Positions 37,120 to 49,182 of a stretch of DNA of 64,000 nt are shown here, piece after piece (the stretch's first letter is position 1; every line of letters starts with the position of its first letter). The position numbers and the translations under genes were made by a program. The stretch is from Calliopsis andreniformis (taxonomy: Eukaryota > Arthropoda > Insecta > Hymenoptera > Andrenidae): the NCBI RefSeq assembly GCF_051401765.1, contig NW_027480506.1, positions 1,240,001 to 1,304,000 of the forward strand. The letters run 5' to 3'. The notes under the pieces were generated by a model. The model searched no databases. It was not told where the DNA came from and saw only the letters and a program-made list of their open reading frames with translations.

Positions 37120-37560
37120 AAGAATGATTATTGAGGATTGAGGATTGAGGATTGAGGATTGAGGATTGAAGATTGAGGACGAGGGCTGAGGGTTGAGGGT
37201 TGAGGTTTGAGAACTGAGGACTGACGATTGAGGATTGAGAATTGAGGATTGAGGATTGAGGATTGAGGATTGTGAATGTGGGCTCAGGGCTGAGGATTGA
37301 GGTTTGAGTATAGAATCCTATGAATTCAGGATATTCTATTGAGTATTGGGAATCGAGGATCGATGGTTGAGTATTGATGATTGAGGATTGGGGAATGAGG
37401 ATTGAGTATTGAAGATTGAGGATTGAGGATTGGGGACTGAGTGTTGAAGATTGAGGATTGAGGATTGAGTATTGAGGATTGAGGATTGAGGATTGAAGAT
37501 TCAGTGTTGAGGATTGAAGATTGACAATTGAGGATTGAGGATTGAGCATTGAGGACTGAG
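37120..37560 (+). repeat. Duplicated block, paralog of 44.33-44.76 kb
   Basis: TGTGAATGTGGGCTC at 37271 recurs at 44475 (offset 7204) with the same neighbours on both sides: a TTATTGAGG start, GAGGACGAGGGCTG, TATAGAATCCTATGAATTCAGG and GGGGAATGAGG. The pair is the only place where the hairpin unit reads CCTATGAATTC instead of CCTGAGAATTC, so the two share a private change. Confidence 0.72.
37313..37336 (+). repeat. Hairpin unit, weakened (ATCCT / AGGAT arms)
   Basis: The inverted repeat has 5-bp arms at 37315-37319 and 37328-37332 around an 8-base loop that contains GAATTC. The change from TGAG to TATG after the left arm has shortened the stem relative to the other copies. This is the leftmost hairpin unit in the window. 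Confidence 0.7.
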
Positions 37561-38080
37561 TGTTGAGGGTTGAGTGATGAGAATTGATGATTGTGTATAG
37601 ATGTTTGAAGATTGCAGATTGAGTATTGAGTATTGAAAACTCTGAATTGAGGATATTCTATTGAGGATTGAGGATTGACAACTGATTGTTTATTACTCAG
37701 GGCTGAAGATTGAGGATTCAGGAATGCGGATTCAGAATTGAGGTTCGAGGACTGAGGATTGAGGATTGAGCATTGAGAATTGAGGATTGAGGATTGAGGA
37801 TCGAAAATTGAGGATTGGGTATTGAGGATTGAAGAATGAGGATTGAGGATTGAGGATTGAGGATTGAGGATTGAAGAAAGAGTATTGACGATTGAAGATG
37901 GAGGATTGGGGATTGAGGATTGAGGATTGAGGATTGAAGATTGAGGACGAGGGCTGAGGGTTGAGGATTGAGGTTTGACGACTGAGGGCTGAGGATTGAG
38001 GATTGAGAATTGAGGATTGAGGATTGAGGATTGAGGATTGTGAATGAGGGTTCGGGGCTGAGGATTGATGTTTGAGTATG

Positions 38081-38104
38081 GAATCCTGAGAATTCAGGAT
38101 ATTC
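38081..38104 (+). repeat. Hairpin unit, intact 7-bp stem
   Basis: The arms ATCCTGA (38083-38089) and TCAGGAT (38094-38100) are exact reverse complements around GAAT. The unit is followed by ATTCTATTG, as in the complex module, and preceded by a GGGTTCGGGGCTGAGG run. The rare C-rich left arm stands out in a strand that otherwise almost lacks CC. Confidence 0.8.
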
Positions 38105-38283
38105 TATTGTGTATTGAGAATTGAGGATTGATGGTTGAGTATTGAGGATTGAGGATTGGGGATTGTGGATTGAGTATTGAAGATTGAGGATTGATGATTG
38201 AGGATTGAGGATTGAGGATTGAGGATTGAGGATTGAAGATTGAACATTGATGATTGAAGATTGAGGATTGAGGATTGAGTATA

Positions 38284-38307
38284 GAATCCTGAGAACTCAG
38301 GATATTC
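38284..38307 (+). repeat. Hairpin unit, perfect 8-bp stem variant
   Basis: ATCCTGAG (38286-38293) and CTCAGGAT (38296-38303) pair perfectly around two A bases. The T-to-C change that extends the stem is unique to this copy; all others read AATTC here. A two-base loop would need to open one pair in practice. Confidence 0.8.
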
Positions 38308-38499
38308 TATTGAGTATTGAGAATTGAGAATTGATGATTGAGTATTGATGATTGAGGATTGAGGGTTGAGGATTGAGTATTGAAGATTGAAGATTGATGA
38401 TTGAGGATTGAGGATTGAGGATTGAGGATTGAGGATTGAGGATTGAAGATTGAGCATTCAGGATTGAGGATTGAGGATTGAGAGTTGAGGATTGAGGAT

Positions 38500-41400
38500 T
38501 GAGTATTGAGGATTGAGGATTGATGATTGGGGACTGAGTGTTGAAGATTGAGGATTGAGGGTTGAGTATTGAGGATTGAAGATCGAGGATTGGGGACTGA
38601 GTGTTGAAGATTGAGGATTGAGGATTGAGTATTGAGGATTGAGGATTGAGGATTGAAGATTCAGAATTGAGGATTGAAGATTGAGGATTGGGGATTGAGG
38701 ATTGTGCATTGAGGACTGAGTGTTGAGGGTTGAGTGATGAGAATTGATGATTGTGGATAAAAGTTTGAAGATTGCAGATTGAGTATTGAGTATTGAAAAC
38801 TGTGAATTGAGGATATTCTATTGAGGATTGAGGATTGACAACTGATTGTTGATGACTGAGGGCTGAAGATTGAGGATTCAGGAATGCGGATTCCCAATTG
38901 AGGTTCGAGGACTGAGGATTGAGGATTGAGGATTGAGAACTGAGGATTGAGGATTGAGGATTGAAGATTGAGGATTGGGTATTGAGGATTGAAGAATGAG
39001 GATTGAGGATTGAGGATTGAGGATTGAGGATTGAAGATTGAGGATTGAGGATTGAGTGTTGTGGATTGAGGACGAGGACTGAGGGCTGAGTATTGATGTT
39101 TGAGGTCTGAGGATTGAGGATTGAGGATTCAGAATTGAGGATTGAGGATTGAGGATTGAAGATTGAGGATTGGGTATTGAGGATTGAAGAATGAGAATTG
39201 AGGATTGAGGATTGAGGATTGAGGATTGAAGAAAGAGTATTGAGGATTGAAGATTGAGGATTGGGGATTGAGGATTGAGGATTGAGGATTGAAGATTGAG
39301 GATGAGGGCTGAGGGTTGAGGATTGAGGTTCGAGGACTGAGGGCTGAGGATTGAGGATTGAGAATTGAGGATTGAGGATTGAGGATTGAGGATTGTGAAT
39401 GAGGGCTCAGGGTTGAGGATTGAGGTTTGAGTATAGAACCCTGAGAATTCAGGATATTCTATTGAGTATTGGGAATTGAGGATTGATGGTTGAGTATTGA
39501 GGATTGAGGATTGAGGATTGAGGATTGAGTATTGAAGATTGAGGATTGATGATTGAGGATTGAGGATTGAGGATTGAGGATTGAGGATTGAGGATTGAAG
39601 ATTGAGTATTCAGGATTGAGGGTTGAGGATTGAGGATTGAGGATTGAGGATTGAGTATTCAGGATTGAAGATTGAGGATTGGGGACTGAGGATTGAAGAT
39701 TGAGGATTGGGTATTGAGGATTGAAGAATGAGGATTGAGGATTGAGGATTGAGGATTGAGGATTGAGGATTGAGGATAGAGGATTGAAGATTGAGGATTG
39801 GGTATTGAGGATTGAAGAATGAGGATTGAGGATTGAGGATCGAAGATTGAGTATAGAGGATTGAAGATTGACGATTGAGTATTGAGGATTGAGGATTGAA
39901 CATTGAGGACTGAGTGTTAAGGGATGAGTAATGGGAATTGTTGTCTGTGGATAGAGGTTTGAAGATTGCAGATTGAGTATTATGTATTGAAAACTGTGAA
40001 TTGAGGATATTCTATTGAGGATTGAGGATTGACAACTGATTGTTGAGGACTGAGGGCCGAAGATTGAGGATTCAGGATTGAGGCTTCAGAATTGAGGTTT
40101 GAGGACTGAGGATCGAGGATTGAAGGTTGAGTACTGAGGATTGAAGGTTGAGGATTGACGATTGAGGATTGAGGATTGAGGATGAGGGCTGAGGGCTGAG
40201 GATTGAGGTTTGAGGACTGAGGACTGACGATTGAGGATTGAGAATTGAGGATTGAGGATTGAGGATTGAAGATTGAGGATTGGGGATTGAGGATTGAAGA
40301 ATGAGGATTGAGGATTGAGGATTAAGGATTGTGGATTGAGGATTGTTGATTGAGGACTGAAGATTGAGTATTGTGGATTAAAGATTGAGAACTGAGGATT
40401 GAGAATTGATGATTGAGGATTGAAGATTGAGGATTGGGGACTGAGTGTTGAGGGCTGAGTGATGAGAATTGATGTTTGTGGACAGAGATTTGAAGATTGC
40501 AGGTTGAATATTGAGTATTGAAAGGTGTGAATTGATGATATTCTATTGAGGATTGAGGATTGACAACTGATTGTTGAGGTCTCAGGTCTGAAGATTGAGG
40601 ATTCAGGATAGAGGATTCAGGATTGAGGTTTGAGGACTGAGGATTGAGGATTGAGTATTGAGGATTGACCATCGAGGACTGAGGATTGAAGATTGAGGAT
40701 TGAGGATTGAGGATGAGAGCTGAGGGTTGAGGATTGAGGTTTGAGGACTGAGGACTGAGGATCGAGGATTGAGAATTGAGGATTGAGGATTGAGGATTGA
40801 GGATTGAGGATTGAGGATTGAAGATTGAGGATTGGGGACTGAGTGTTGAGGTTTGAGTGATGAGAATTGATGTTTGTGGATAGAGATTTGGAGATTGCAG
40901 ACTGAGTATTGCGTATTGATAACTCTGAACTGAGGATATTCTATTGAGGATTGAGGATTGACAACCCATTGTTGAGGACTGAGCGCTGAAGGTTGAGGAC
41001 TCAGGATTGGGGATTCAGGATTGTGGTTTGAGGACTGAGGATTGAGGATTGAGGATTGTGGATTGAGGATTGATTATTGAGGATTGCAGATTGAGGATTG
41101 GGTATTGAGGATTGAACATTGAGGTTTGAGGATTGAGGATTGAGGATTGAGGATTGAGGATTGAGGATTGAAGAATGAATATTGATGATTGAAGATTGAG
41201 TATTGAGGATTGAGGGTTGTGGATTGAGGACGAGGACTGAGGGCTGAGTATTGATGTTTGAGGTCTGAGGATTGAGGATTGAGGATTGAGAATCGAGGAT
41301 TGAGGATTGAGGATTGAAAATTGAGGATTGGGTATTGAGGATTGAAGGATGAGGAATGAGGATTGAGGATTGAGGATTGATGATTGAAGAAAGAGTATTG

Positions 41401-41797
41401 AGGATTGAAGATTGAGGATTGGGGATTGAGGATTGAGGATTGAGGATTGAAGATTGAGGATGAGGGCTGAGGGTTGAGGATTGCGGTTTGAGGACTGAGG
41501 GCTGAGGATTGAGGATTGAGGATTGAGGATGAGGGCTGAGGGTTGAGGATTGTGGTCTGAGGACTGAGGACTGAGGATTGAGGATTGAGAATTGAGGATT
41601 GAGGATTGAGGATTGAGGATTGAAGATTGAGTATTGGGGATTAAAGTTTGAGAATTTAGGATTGGGGATTGATGATTGAGGATTGAAGATTGAGCATTGA
41701 AGATTGAGGATTGGGGACTGAGTGTTGAGGGTTGAGTGATGAGAATTGATGTTTGTGGATAGAGATTTGAAGATTGCAGACTGAGTATTGCGTATTG
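38500..41797 (+). repeat. Three-kilobase dispersed block, copy 1
   Basis: Anchors 38812, 39453, 40006, 40537 and 40935 recur at 52877, 53518, 54071, 54602 and 55000 (all offset 14065). The first three also recur at 58826, 59467 and 60020 (offset 20014). Rare shared variants include GATAAAAG near 38758, GAATGCGG near 38883, TTATGTATTG near 39980, GAAAGGTGTGAATTG near 40521 and GACAACCCATTG near 40964. Copy 1 and copy 3 share TTCCCAATTG where copy 2 has TTCAGAATTG. Confidence 0.83.
39436..39459 (+). repeat. Hairpin unit, AACCCTGAG variant
   Basis: The arms are CCTGA (39440-39444) and TCAGG (39449-39453) around GAAT. The T-to-C change before the arm shortens the stem by two pairs and is shared with 53501-53524 and 59450-59473, the other two copies of the 3-kb block. 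Confidence 0.78.
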
Positions 41798-42765
41798 AAA
41801 ACTGTGAATTGAGGATATTCTATTGAGGATTGAGGATTGACAACTGATTGTTGAGGACTGAGGGCCGAAGATTGAGGATTCAGGATTGAGGATTCAGAAT
41901 TGAGGTTTGAGAACTGAGGATTGAGGTTTGAAGATTGAGTATTGAGGATTGAAGGTTGAGGATTGAGGATTGAGGATTGAGTATTGACGATGAGGTCTGA
42001 GGGTTGAGGATTGAGGTTTGAGGACTGAGGCCTGAGGATTGAGGATTGAGAACTGAGGATTCAGGATTGAGGATTGAAGATTGAGGATTGGGTATTGAGG
42101 ATTGAAGAATGAGTATTGAGGATTGAGGATTGAGTGTCGTGGATTGAGGACGAGGACTGAGGGTTGAGTATTGATGTCTGAGGTCTGAGGATTGAGGATT
42201 GAGTATTGAGAACTGAGGACTGAGGATTGAGGACTGAAGATTGAGGATTGAGGATTCAGGATTGAGGATTGAGGATGAGGGCTGAGGGCTGAGGATTGAG
42301 GTTTGAGGACGGAGGACTGAGGATTGAGAATTGAGGGTTGAGGATTGAGGATTGAAGATTGAGGATTGGGTATTGAGGATTGAAGAATGATGATTGAGGA
42401 TTGAGGATTGAGTATTGAGGATTGAAGATTGAGGATTGAGTGTTGAGGATTGAGGATTGAGGATTGATGATTAAGTATTGAGGATCGAAGATTGAGAATT
42501 GGGGATTGAGGATTGAGGATTGTGGACTGAAGATTGAGGATTGAGGATTGAGGATTGAGGATTGAGGATTGAGGATTGTGAATTGAGGTTTGAATATTGA
42601 CGATCAAGGATTGAGGATTGAGTACTGAGGATTGAAGATTGAGGATTGAGGATTGACAACTGACTGTTGAGGTCTGAGGTCTGAAGATTGAGGATTCAGG
42701 TTTGAGGATACAGGATTGAGGTTGGAGGACTGAGGATTGAGGATTGAGGATTGAGGATTGAGGAT
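41798..42765 (+). repeat. Duplicated block, paralog of 63.03-64.0 kb
   Basis: Anchor 41814 matches 63049, GATCGAAG 42483 matches 63718 and GGTTGGAGG 42721 matches 63956, all at offset 21235. The alignment holds up to the end of the window. The block also resembles 8.3-8.6 kb and 34.7-35.2 kb (GGTCTGAGGCCTGAGG-like and GTGTCGTGG markers). Confidence 0.78.
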
Positions 42766-42849
42766 TGAGGATTGAGTATTGAAGACTCAGCATTGAGGAT
42801 TGAGGATGAGGCCTGAGGGTTGAGGATTGAGGATTGAGGATTGAGGACT

Positions 42850-43670
42850 GAGGATTGAGAATTGAGGATTGAGGATTGAAGAATGAGGATTGAGGATTGA
42901 AGATGAGGGCTGAGGGCTGAGGATTGAGGTTTGAGGACGGAGGACTGAGGATTGAGAATTGAGGGTTGAGGATTGAGGATTGAAGATTGAGGATTGGGTA
43001 TTGAGGATTGAAGAATGATGATTGAGGATTGAGGATTGAGTATTGAGGATTGAAGATTGAGGATTGAGTGTTGAGGATTGAGGATTGAGGATTGATGATT
43101 ATGTATTGAGGATCGAAGATTGAGAATTGGGGATTGAGGATTGAGGATTGTGGACTGAAGATTGAGGATTGAGGATTGAGGATTGAGGATTGAGGATTGA
43201 GGATTGTGAATTGAGGTTTGAATATTGACGATCAAGGATTGAGGATTGAGTACTGAGGATTGAAGATTGAGGATTGAGGATTGACAGCTGACTGTTGAGG
43301 TCTGAGGTCTGAAGATTGAGGATTCAGGTTTGAGGATACAGGATTGAGGTTTGAGGACTGAGGATTGAGGATTGAGGATTGAGGATTGAGGATTGAGGAT
43401 TGAGTATTGAAGACTCAGCATTGAGGATTGAGGATGAGGCCTGAGGGTTGAGGATTGAGGAATGAGGATTGAGGACTGAGGTTTGAGAATTGAGGATTGA
43501 GGATTGAAGAATGAGGATTGAGGATTGAGGATTGAGGATTGACGATGAGGGCTGTGGGTTGAGGATTGAGGTTTGAGGACTGAGGGCTGAGGATTTAGGA
43601 TTGAGGATTGAGGATTGAGGATTGAGAATTGAGGATTGAGGATTGAGGATTGAGGATTGAAGATTGTGGG
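42850..43670 (+). repeat. Duplicated block, paralog of 35.2-36.03 kb
   Basis: This is the counterpart at constant offset 7643 of the block described at 35200-36030. The GATCGAAG marker is at 43111, ACAGCTGACT at 43284 and GGATTTAGG at 43591. Confidence 0.75.
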
Positions 43671-45000
43671 TTGGGTATTGAGGATTGAAGAATGAGGATT
43701 GAGGATTGAGGATTGAGGATTGAGGATTGAAGATTGAGGATTGGGGACTGAGTGTTGTGGGTTGAGTTGTGAGAATTGACGTTTGTGGATAGAGATTTGA
43801 AGATTGCAGATTGAGTATTGAATATTGAAAACTGTGAATTTATGATACTCTATTGAGGATTGAGGATTGACAGCTGATTGTTGAGGTCTGGGGTCTGAAG
43901 ACTGACGATTCAGGATTGAGGATACAGGATTGAGGTTTGAGAACTCAGGATTGAGAATTGAGGATTGAGGATTGAGGATTGAAGATTGAGGATTGGGTAT
44001 AGAGAATTGAAGAATGAGGATTGAGGATTGAGGATTGAGGATTGAGGATTGAAGATTGAGTATTGAGGATTGAAGACTGACGATTGAGGATTGAGGATTG
44101 AGGATTAAGAATTGAGAATTGAGGATTGAACATTCAAGATTGAGTATTGAGGATTGAAGTTTGAGGATTGAGGACTGAGTTTTGAGGATTGAGGATTGAA
44201 GGTTGAGGATGAAGGCTGAGGGTTGAGGATTGAGGTTTGAGGACTGAGGACTGAGGATTGAGGATTGAGAATTGAGGATTGAGGATTGAGGGTTGAAGAT
44301 TGAGGATTGGGTATTGAGGATTGAAGAATGATTATTGAGGATTGAGGATTGAGGATTGAGGATTGAGGATTGAAGATTGAGGACGAGGGCTGAGGGTAGA
44401 GGGTTGAGGTTTGAGAACTGAGGACTGACGATTGAGGATTGAGAATTGAGGATTGAGGATTGAGGATTGAGGATTGTGAATGTGGGCTCAGGGCTGAGGA
44501 TTGAGGTTTGAGTATAGAATCCTATGAATTCAGGATATGCTATTGAGTATTGGGAATCTAGGATTGATGGTTGAGTATTGATGATTGAGGATTGGGGAAT
44601 GAGGATTGAGTATTGAAGATTGAGGATTGAGGATTGGGGACTGAGTGTTGAAGATTGAGGATTGAGGATTGAGTATTGAGGATTGAGGATTGAGGATTGA
44701 GGATTGAGGATTGAGTATTGAGGATTGAGGATTGAAGATTGAGTATTGGGGATTCAAGATGGAGAATTGAGGATTGAAGATTGAGGATTGAGGATTGAGG
44801 ATTGAACATTGAGGATTGAGCATTGAGGATTGAGGATTGAGGATTGAGGATTGGGGATTGAGGATTGAGGATTGAGGTTTGAGGACGGAGGACTGAGGAT
44901 TGAGGATTGAGAATTGAGGATTGAGTATTGAGGATTGAGTATCGAGGATTGAGGACTGAAGATTGTATATTGATGATTGAATATTGAGGATTGAGGATTG
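43670..45000 (+). repeat. Heptamer repeat with a degenerate complex module
   Basis: One complex module near 43844 has decayed: GATACTC replaces GATATTC, and AATTTATG replaces AATTGATG. The piece at about 44330-44760 is the paralog of 37120-37560. The remainder is GAGGATT and its variants. No gene or regulatory site is seen. Confidence 0.62.
44517..44540 (+). repeat. Hairpin unit, weakened
   Basis: This is the same CCTATGAATTC change as at 37313-37336, consistent with the 7204-bp-offset duplication, plus GGATATGC where others have GGATATTC. Confidence 0.68.
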
Positions 45001-48000
45001 AGTGTTGTGGATTGAGGACGAGGACTGAGGGTTGAGTATTGATGTTTGAGGTCTGAGGATTGTGGATTGAGTATTGAGAATAGAGGATTGAGGATTGAGG
45101 ATTGAGGATTGAAGACTGAGGATTGAGGATTGAGGATGAGGGCTGAGGGTTGAGGATACAGAAGTGAGGATTCAGGATTGAGGATTGAAGATTGAGGATT
45201 GGGTATTCAGGATTGAAGAATGAGGATTGAGGATTGAGGATTGAGGATCGGGGATTGAGGATTGAAGATTGAGCATTGGGTACTGAGTATTGAAGAATGA
45301 GGATTGAGGATTGAGGATTGAGGATTGAGGATTGAAGACTGAGTATTGAGGATTCAAGATTGACGATTGAGGATTGAGGATTGAGGATTGAGGATTGAGG
45401 ATTGAACATTGAGGACTGAGTGTTGAGGGCTGAGTGATGAGAATTGTTGTTTGTGGATAGAGGTTTGAAGATTGCAGATTGAGTATTGAGTATTGAAAAC
45501 TGTGAATTGAGGATATTCTACTGAGAATTGAGGATTGACGACTGATTGTAGAGGACTGAGGGCCGAAGATTGAGGATTCAGGATTGAGGATTCAGAACTG
45601 AGGTTTGAGGACTGAGGATTGAGGATTGAAGATTGAGTATTGATGATTGCAGATTGAGGATTGCGGATTGAGGATTGAGGATTGAGGATGAGGGCTGACG
45701 GTTGAGGATTGAGGTTTGAGGACGGAGGACTAAGGATTGAGGATTGAGAATTGAGGATTGAGGATTCAGGATTGAGGATTGAAGATTGTGAATTGGGTAT
45801 TGAGGATTGAAGAATGAGGATTGAGGATTGAGGATTGAGGATTGAGTGTTGAGGATTGAGGATTGAGTATTGAGGGTTGAAGACTGACGATTGAGGATTG
45901 AGGATTGAGGATTGAGAATTGAGGATTGAGGATTGAACGTTGAGTAATGAGGATTGAAGACTGACGATTGAGGATTGAGCATTGAGGATTGAGCATTGAG
46001 GATTGAGAATTGAGGATTGAACATTGAAGATTGAGTATTGAGGATTGAAGTTTGAGAATTGAGGATTGAGGATTGAGGATTGAGGATTGAAGATTGAGGA
46101 TGAGGGCTGAGGATTGAGGATTGAGGTTTGAGGACTGAGGACTGAGGTTTGAGGATTGAGAATTGAGGATTGAGGATTGAGGATTGAAGATTGAGGATTG
46201 GGTATTGAGGATTGAAGAATGATGATTGAGGATTGAGGATTGAGGATTGAAGATTGAGTATTGAGGATTGAAGACTGACGATCGAGGATTGAGGATTGAG
46301 GATTGAAGATTGAGTATTTAGGATTGAAGATTGAGGATTGAGGTTTGAGGACTGAGGATTGAGGATTGAGGATTGAGGATTGAGTATTGAGGATTGAGGA
46401 CTGAAGATTGAGTATTGGGGATTCAAGATTGAGAATTGAGGATTGAAGATTGAGGATTGAGGATTGAGGATTGAGCATTGAGGATTGAAGATTGAGGATT
46501 GGGGACTGAGTGTTGAGGGTTGAGTGATGAGAATTGATGTTTGTGGATAGAGATTTGCAGATTGCAGATTGAGTATTGAGTATTGAAAACTGTGAATTAG
46601 TGATATTCTATTGAGGAATGAGGATTGACAACTGATTGTTGAGGTCTGAGGTCCGAAGATTGAGGATTCAGGATTGAGGATACAGGATTGAGGTTTGAGG
46701 ACTGAGGATTGAGGATTGAGGATTGAGGATTGAGGATGGAGGATTGAGGATTGAAGATTGAGGATTGGCTATTGAGGATTGAAGAATGAGGAATGAGGAT
46801 TGAGGATTGAGGATTGAAGATTGAGGATTGGGTATTGAGGATTGAAGAATGAGGATTGAGGATTGAGGATTGAGGATTGAGGATTGAGGATTGAGGATAG
46901 AGGATTGAAGATTGAGGATTGGGTATTGAGGATTGAAGAATGAGGATTGAGGATTGAGGATTGAGGAATGAGGATCGAAGATTGAGTATAGAGGATTGAA
47001 GATTGACGATTGAGTATTGAGGATTGAGGATTGAACATTGAGGACTGAGTGTTAAGGGGTGAGTAATGGGAATTGCTGTCTGTGGATAGAGGTTTGAAGA
47101 TTGCAGATTGAGTATTATGTATTGAAAACTGTGAATTGAGGATATTCTATTGAGGATTGAGGATTGACAACTGATTGTTGAGGACTGAGGGCCGAAGATT
47201 GAGGATTCAGGATTGAGGGTTGTGGATTGAGGACGAGGACTGAGGGCTGAGTATTGATGTTTGAGGTCTGAGGATTGAGGATTGGGGATTGAGAATCGAG
47301 GATTGAGGATTGAGGATTGAAGATTGAGGATTGGGTATTGAGGATTGAAGAATGAGGAATGAGGATTGAGGATTGAGGATTGAGGATTGAAGAAAGAGTA
47401 TTGAGGATTGAAGATTGAGGATTGGGGATTGAGGATTGAGGATTGAGGATTGAAGATTGAGGATGAGGGCTGAGGGTTGAGGATTGCGGTTTGAGGACTG
47501 AGGGCTGAGGATTGAGGATTGAGGATTGAGGATGAGGGCTGAGGGTTGAGGATTGAGGTCTGAGGACTGAGGACTGAGGATTGAGGATTGAGAATTGAGG
47601 ATTGAGGATTGAGGATTGAGAATTGAAGATTGAGTATTGGGGATTAAAGATTGAGAATTTAGGATTGGGGATTGATGATTGAGGATTGAAGATTGAGGAT
47701 TGAAGATTGAGGATTGAAGATTGAGGATTGAAGATTGAGGATTGAAGATTGAGGATTGGGGACTGAGTGTTGAGGGTTGAGTGATGAGAATTGATGTTTG
47801 TGGATAGAGATTTGAAGATTGCAGACTGAGTATTGCGTATTGAAAACTCTGAACTGAGGATATTCTATTGAGGATTGAGGATTGACAACTGATTGTTGAG
47901 GACTGAGTATTGAAGATTGAGGATTCAGGATTGAGGATTCAGGATTGTGGTTTTAGGACTGAGGATTGAGGGTTGAGATCTGAGGATTGAGGATTGAGGA

Positions 48001-49182
48001 TTGAGAATTGAGGATTGAGGATTGAGGATTGAAGATTGAGGATTGGGTATTGAGGATTGAAGAATGAGGATTGAGGATTGAGGATTGAGGATTGAGCATT
48101 GAAGAAAGAGTATTGAGGATTGAAGATTGAGGATTGGGGATTGAGGATTGAGGATTGAGGATTGAAGATTGAAGATTGAGGATGAGGGCTGAGGGTTGAG
48201 GATTGAGGTTTGAGGACTGAGGGCTGAGGATTGAGGATTGAGAGTTGAGGATTGAGGATTGAGGATTGAGGATTGTGAATGAGGGCTCAGGGTTGAGGAT
48301 TGAGGTTTGAGTATAGAATCCTGAGAATTAAGGTTTTCTATTGAGTATTGAGAATTGAGGATTGATGGTTGAGTATTGACGATTGAGGATTGGGGATTGA
48401 GGATTGAGAATTGAGGATTGAGGATTGAGGATTGAGGATTGTGAATGAGGGCTCAGGGCTGAGGATTGAGGTTTGAGTATAGAATCCTGAGAATTCAGGA
48501 TATTCTATTGAGTATTGAGAATTGAGGGTTGATGGTTGAGTATTGAGGATTGAGGATTGAGGATTGAGGATTGAGTATTGAAGATTGAGGATTGATGATT
48601 GAGGATTGAGGATTGAGGATTGAGGATTGAGGATTGAAGATTGAGTTTTCAGGATTGAGGATTGAGGATTGACGATTGAGGATTGAGGATTGAGTATTGA
48701 GGATTGAAGATCGAGGATTGGGGACTGAGTGTTGAAGATTGAGGATTGAGGATTGAGTATTGAGGATTGAGGATTGAGGATTGAAGATTCAGAATTGAGG
48801 ATTGAAGATTGAGGATTGGGGATTGAGGATTGTGCATTGAGGACTGAGTGTTGAGGGTTGAGTGATGAGAATTGATGATTGTGGATAAAAGTTTGAAGAT
48901 TGCAGATTGAGTATTGAGTATTGAAAACTGTGAATTGAGGATATTCTATTGAGGATTGAGGATTGACAACTGATTGTTGATGACTGAGGGCTGAAGATTG
49001 AGGATTCAGGAATGCGGATTCAGAATTGAGGTTCGAGGACTGAGGATTGAGGATTGAGGATTGAGAACTGAGGATTGAGGATTGAGGATTGAAGATTGAG
49101 GATTGGGTATTGAGGATTGAAGAATGAGGATTGAGGATTGAGGATTGAGGATTGAGGATTGAAGATTGAGGATTGAGGATTG
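45001..49182 (+). repeat. 4.18-kb tandem duplication, copy 1
   Basis: AGTGTTGTGG at 45001 recurs at 49183, and the GGATACAGAAGTGAGG marker follows at the same distance (offset 4182). From about 45330 on the offset is 4175, one heptamer less: anchors 45512/49687, 46602/50777 and 47141/51316. Rare shared variants include GATATTCTACTGAG near 45512, GAACGTTGAGTAATG near 45930 and AATTAGTGATATTC near 46595. Beyond about 47.63 kb the offset falls to 3937. This copy keeps a module at 47859 that the other copy has lost. Confidence 0.86.
48316..48510 (+). repeat. Pair of hairpin units, one decayed, one intact
   Basis: The unit near 48317 reads CCTGAGAATTAAGGTTTTC; the right arm is broken by C-to-A and later changes. 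About 165 bp on, 48482-48505 is intact with arms ATCCTGA and TCAGGAT. Both are preceded by TGTGAATGAGGGCTCAGGG. The same pair recurs at 52253-52442 and, with a further change in the second unit, at 61880-62069. Confidence 0.75.

Larger units (their letters stand above)
37560..38500 (+). repeat. Heptamer repeat with hairpin units, start of the second family
   Basis: This contains one complex module (anchor 37652, with AACTCTGAATTG), AAAGAGTATTGACG near 37876 and two hairpin units (38081 and 38284). From here to 62 kb the hairpin unit and TATAGAATCCTGAG or TATAGAACCCTGAG markers recur, while the A/B modules of the 2640-bp family are absent. No gene is seen. Confidence 0.65.

Noticed and set aside
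38752..38760. TGTGGATAA, an exact match to a bacterial DnaA box (also at 48880, 52817 and 58766)
   Set aside because: It is a one-base variant of the TGTGGATAG of the complex module, shared through duplication, with no cluster of boxes and no AT-rich unwinding region. Chance resemblance.
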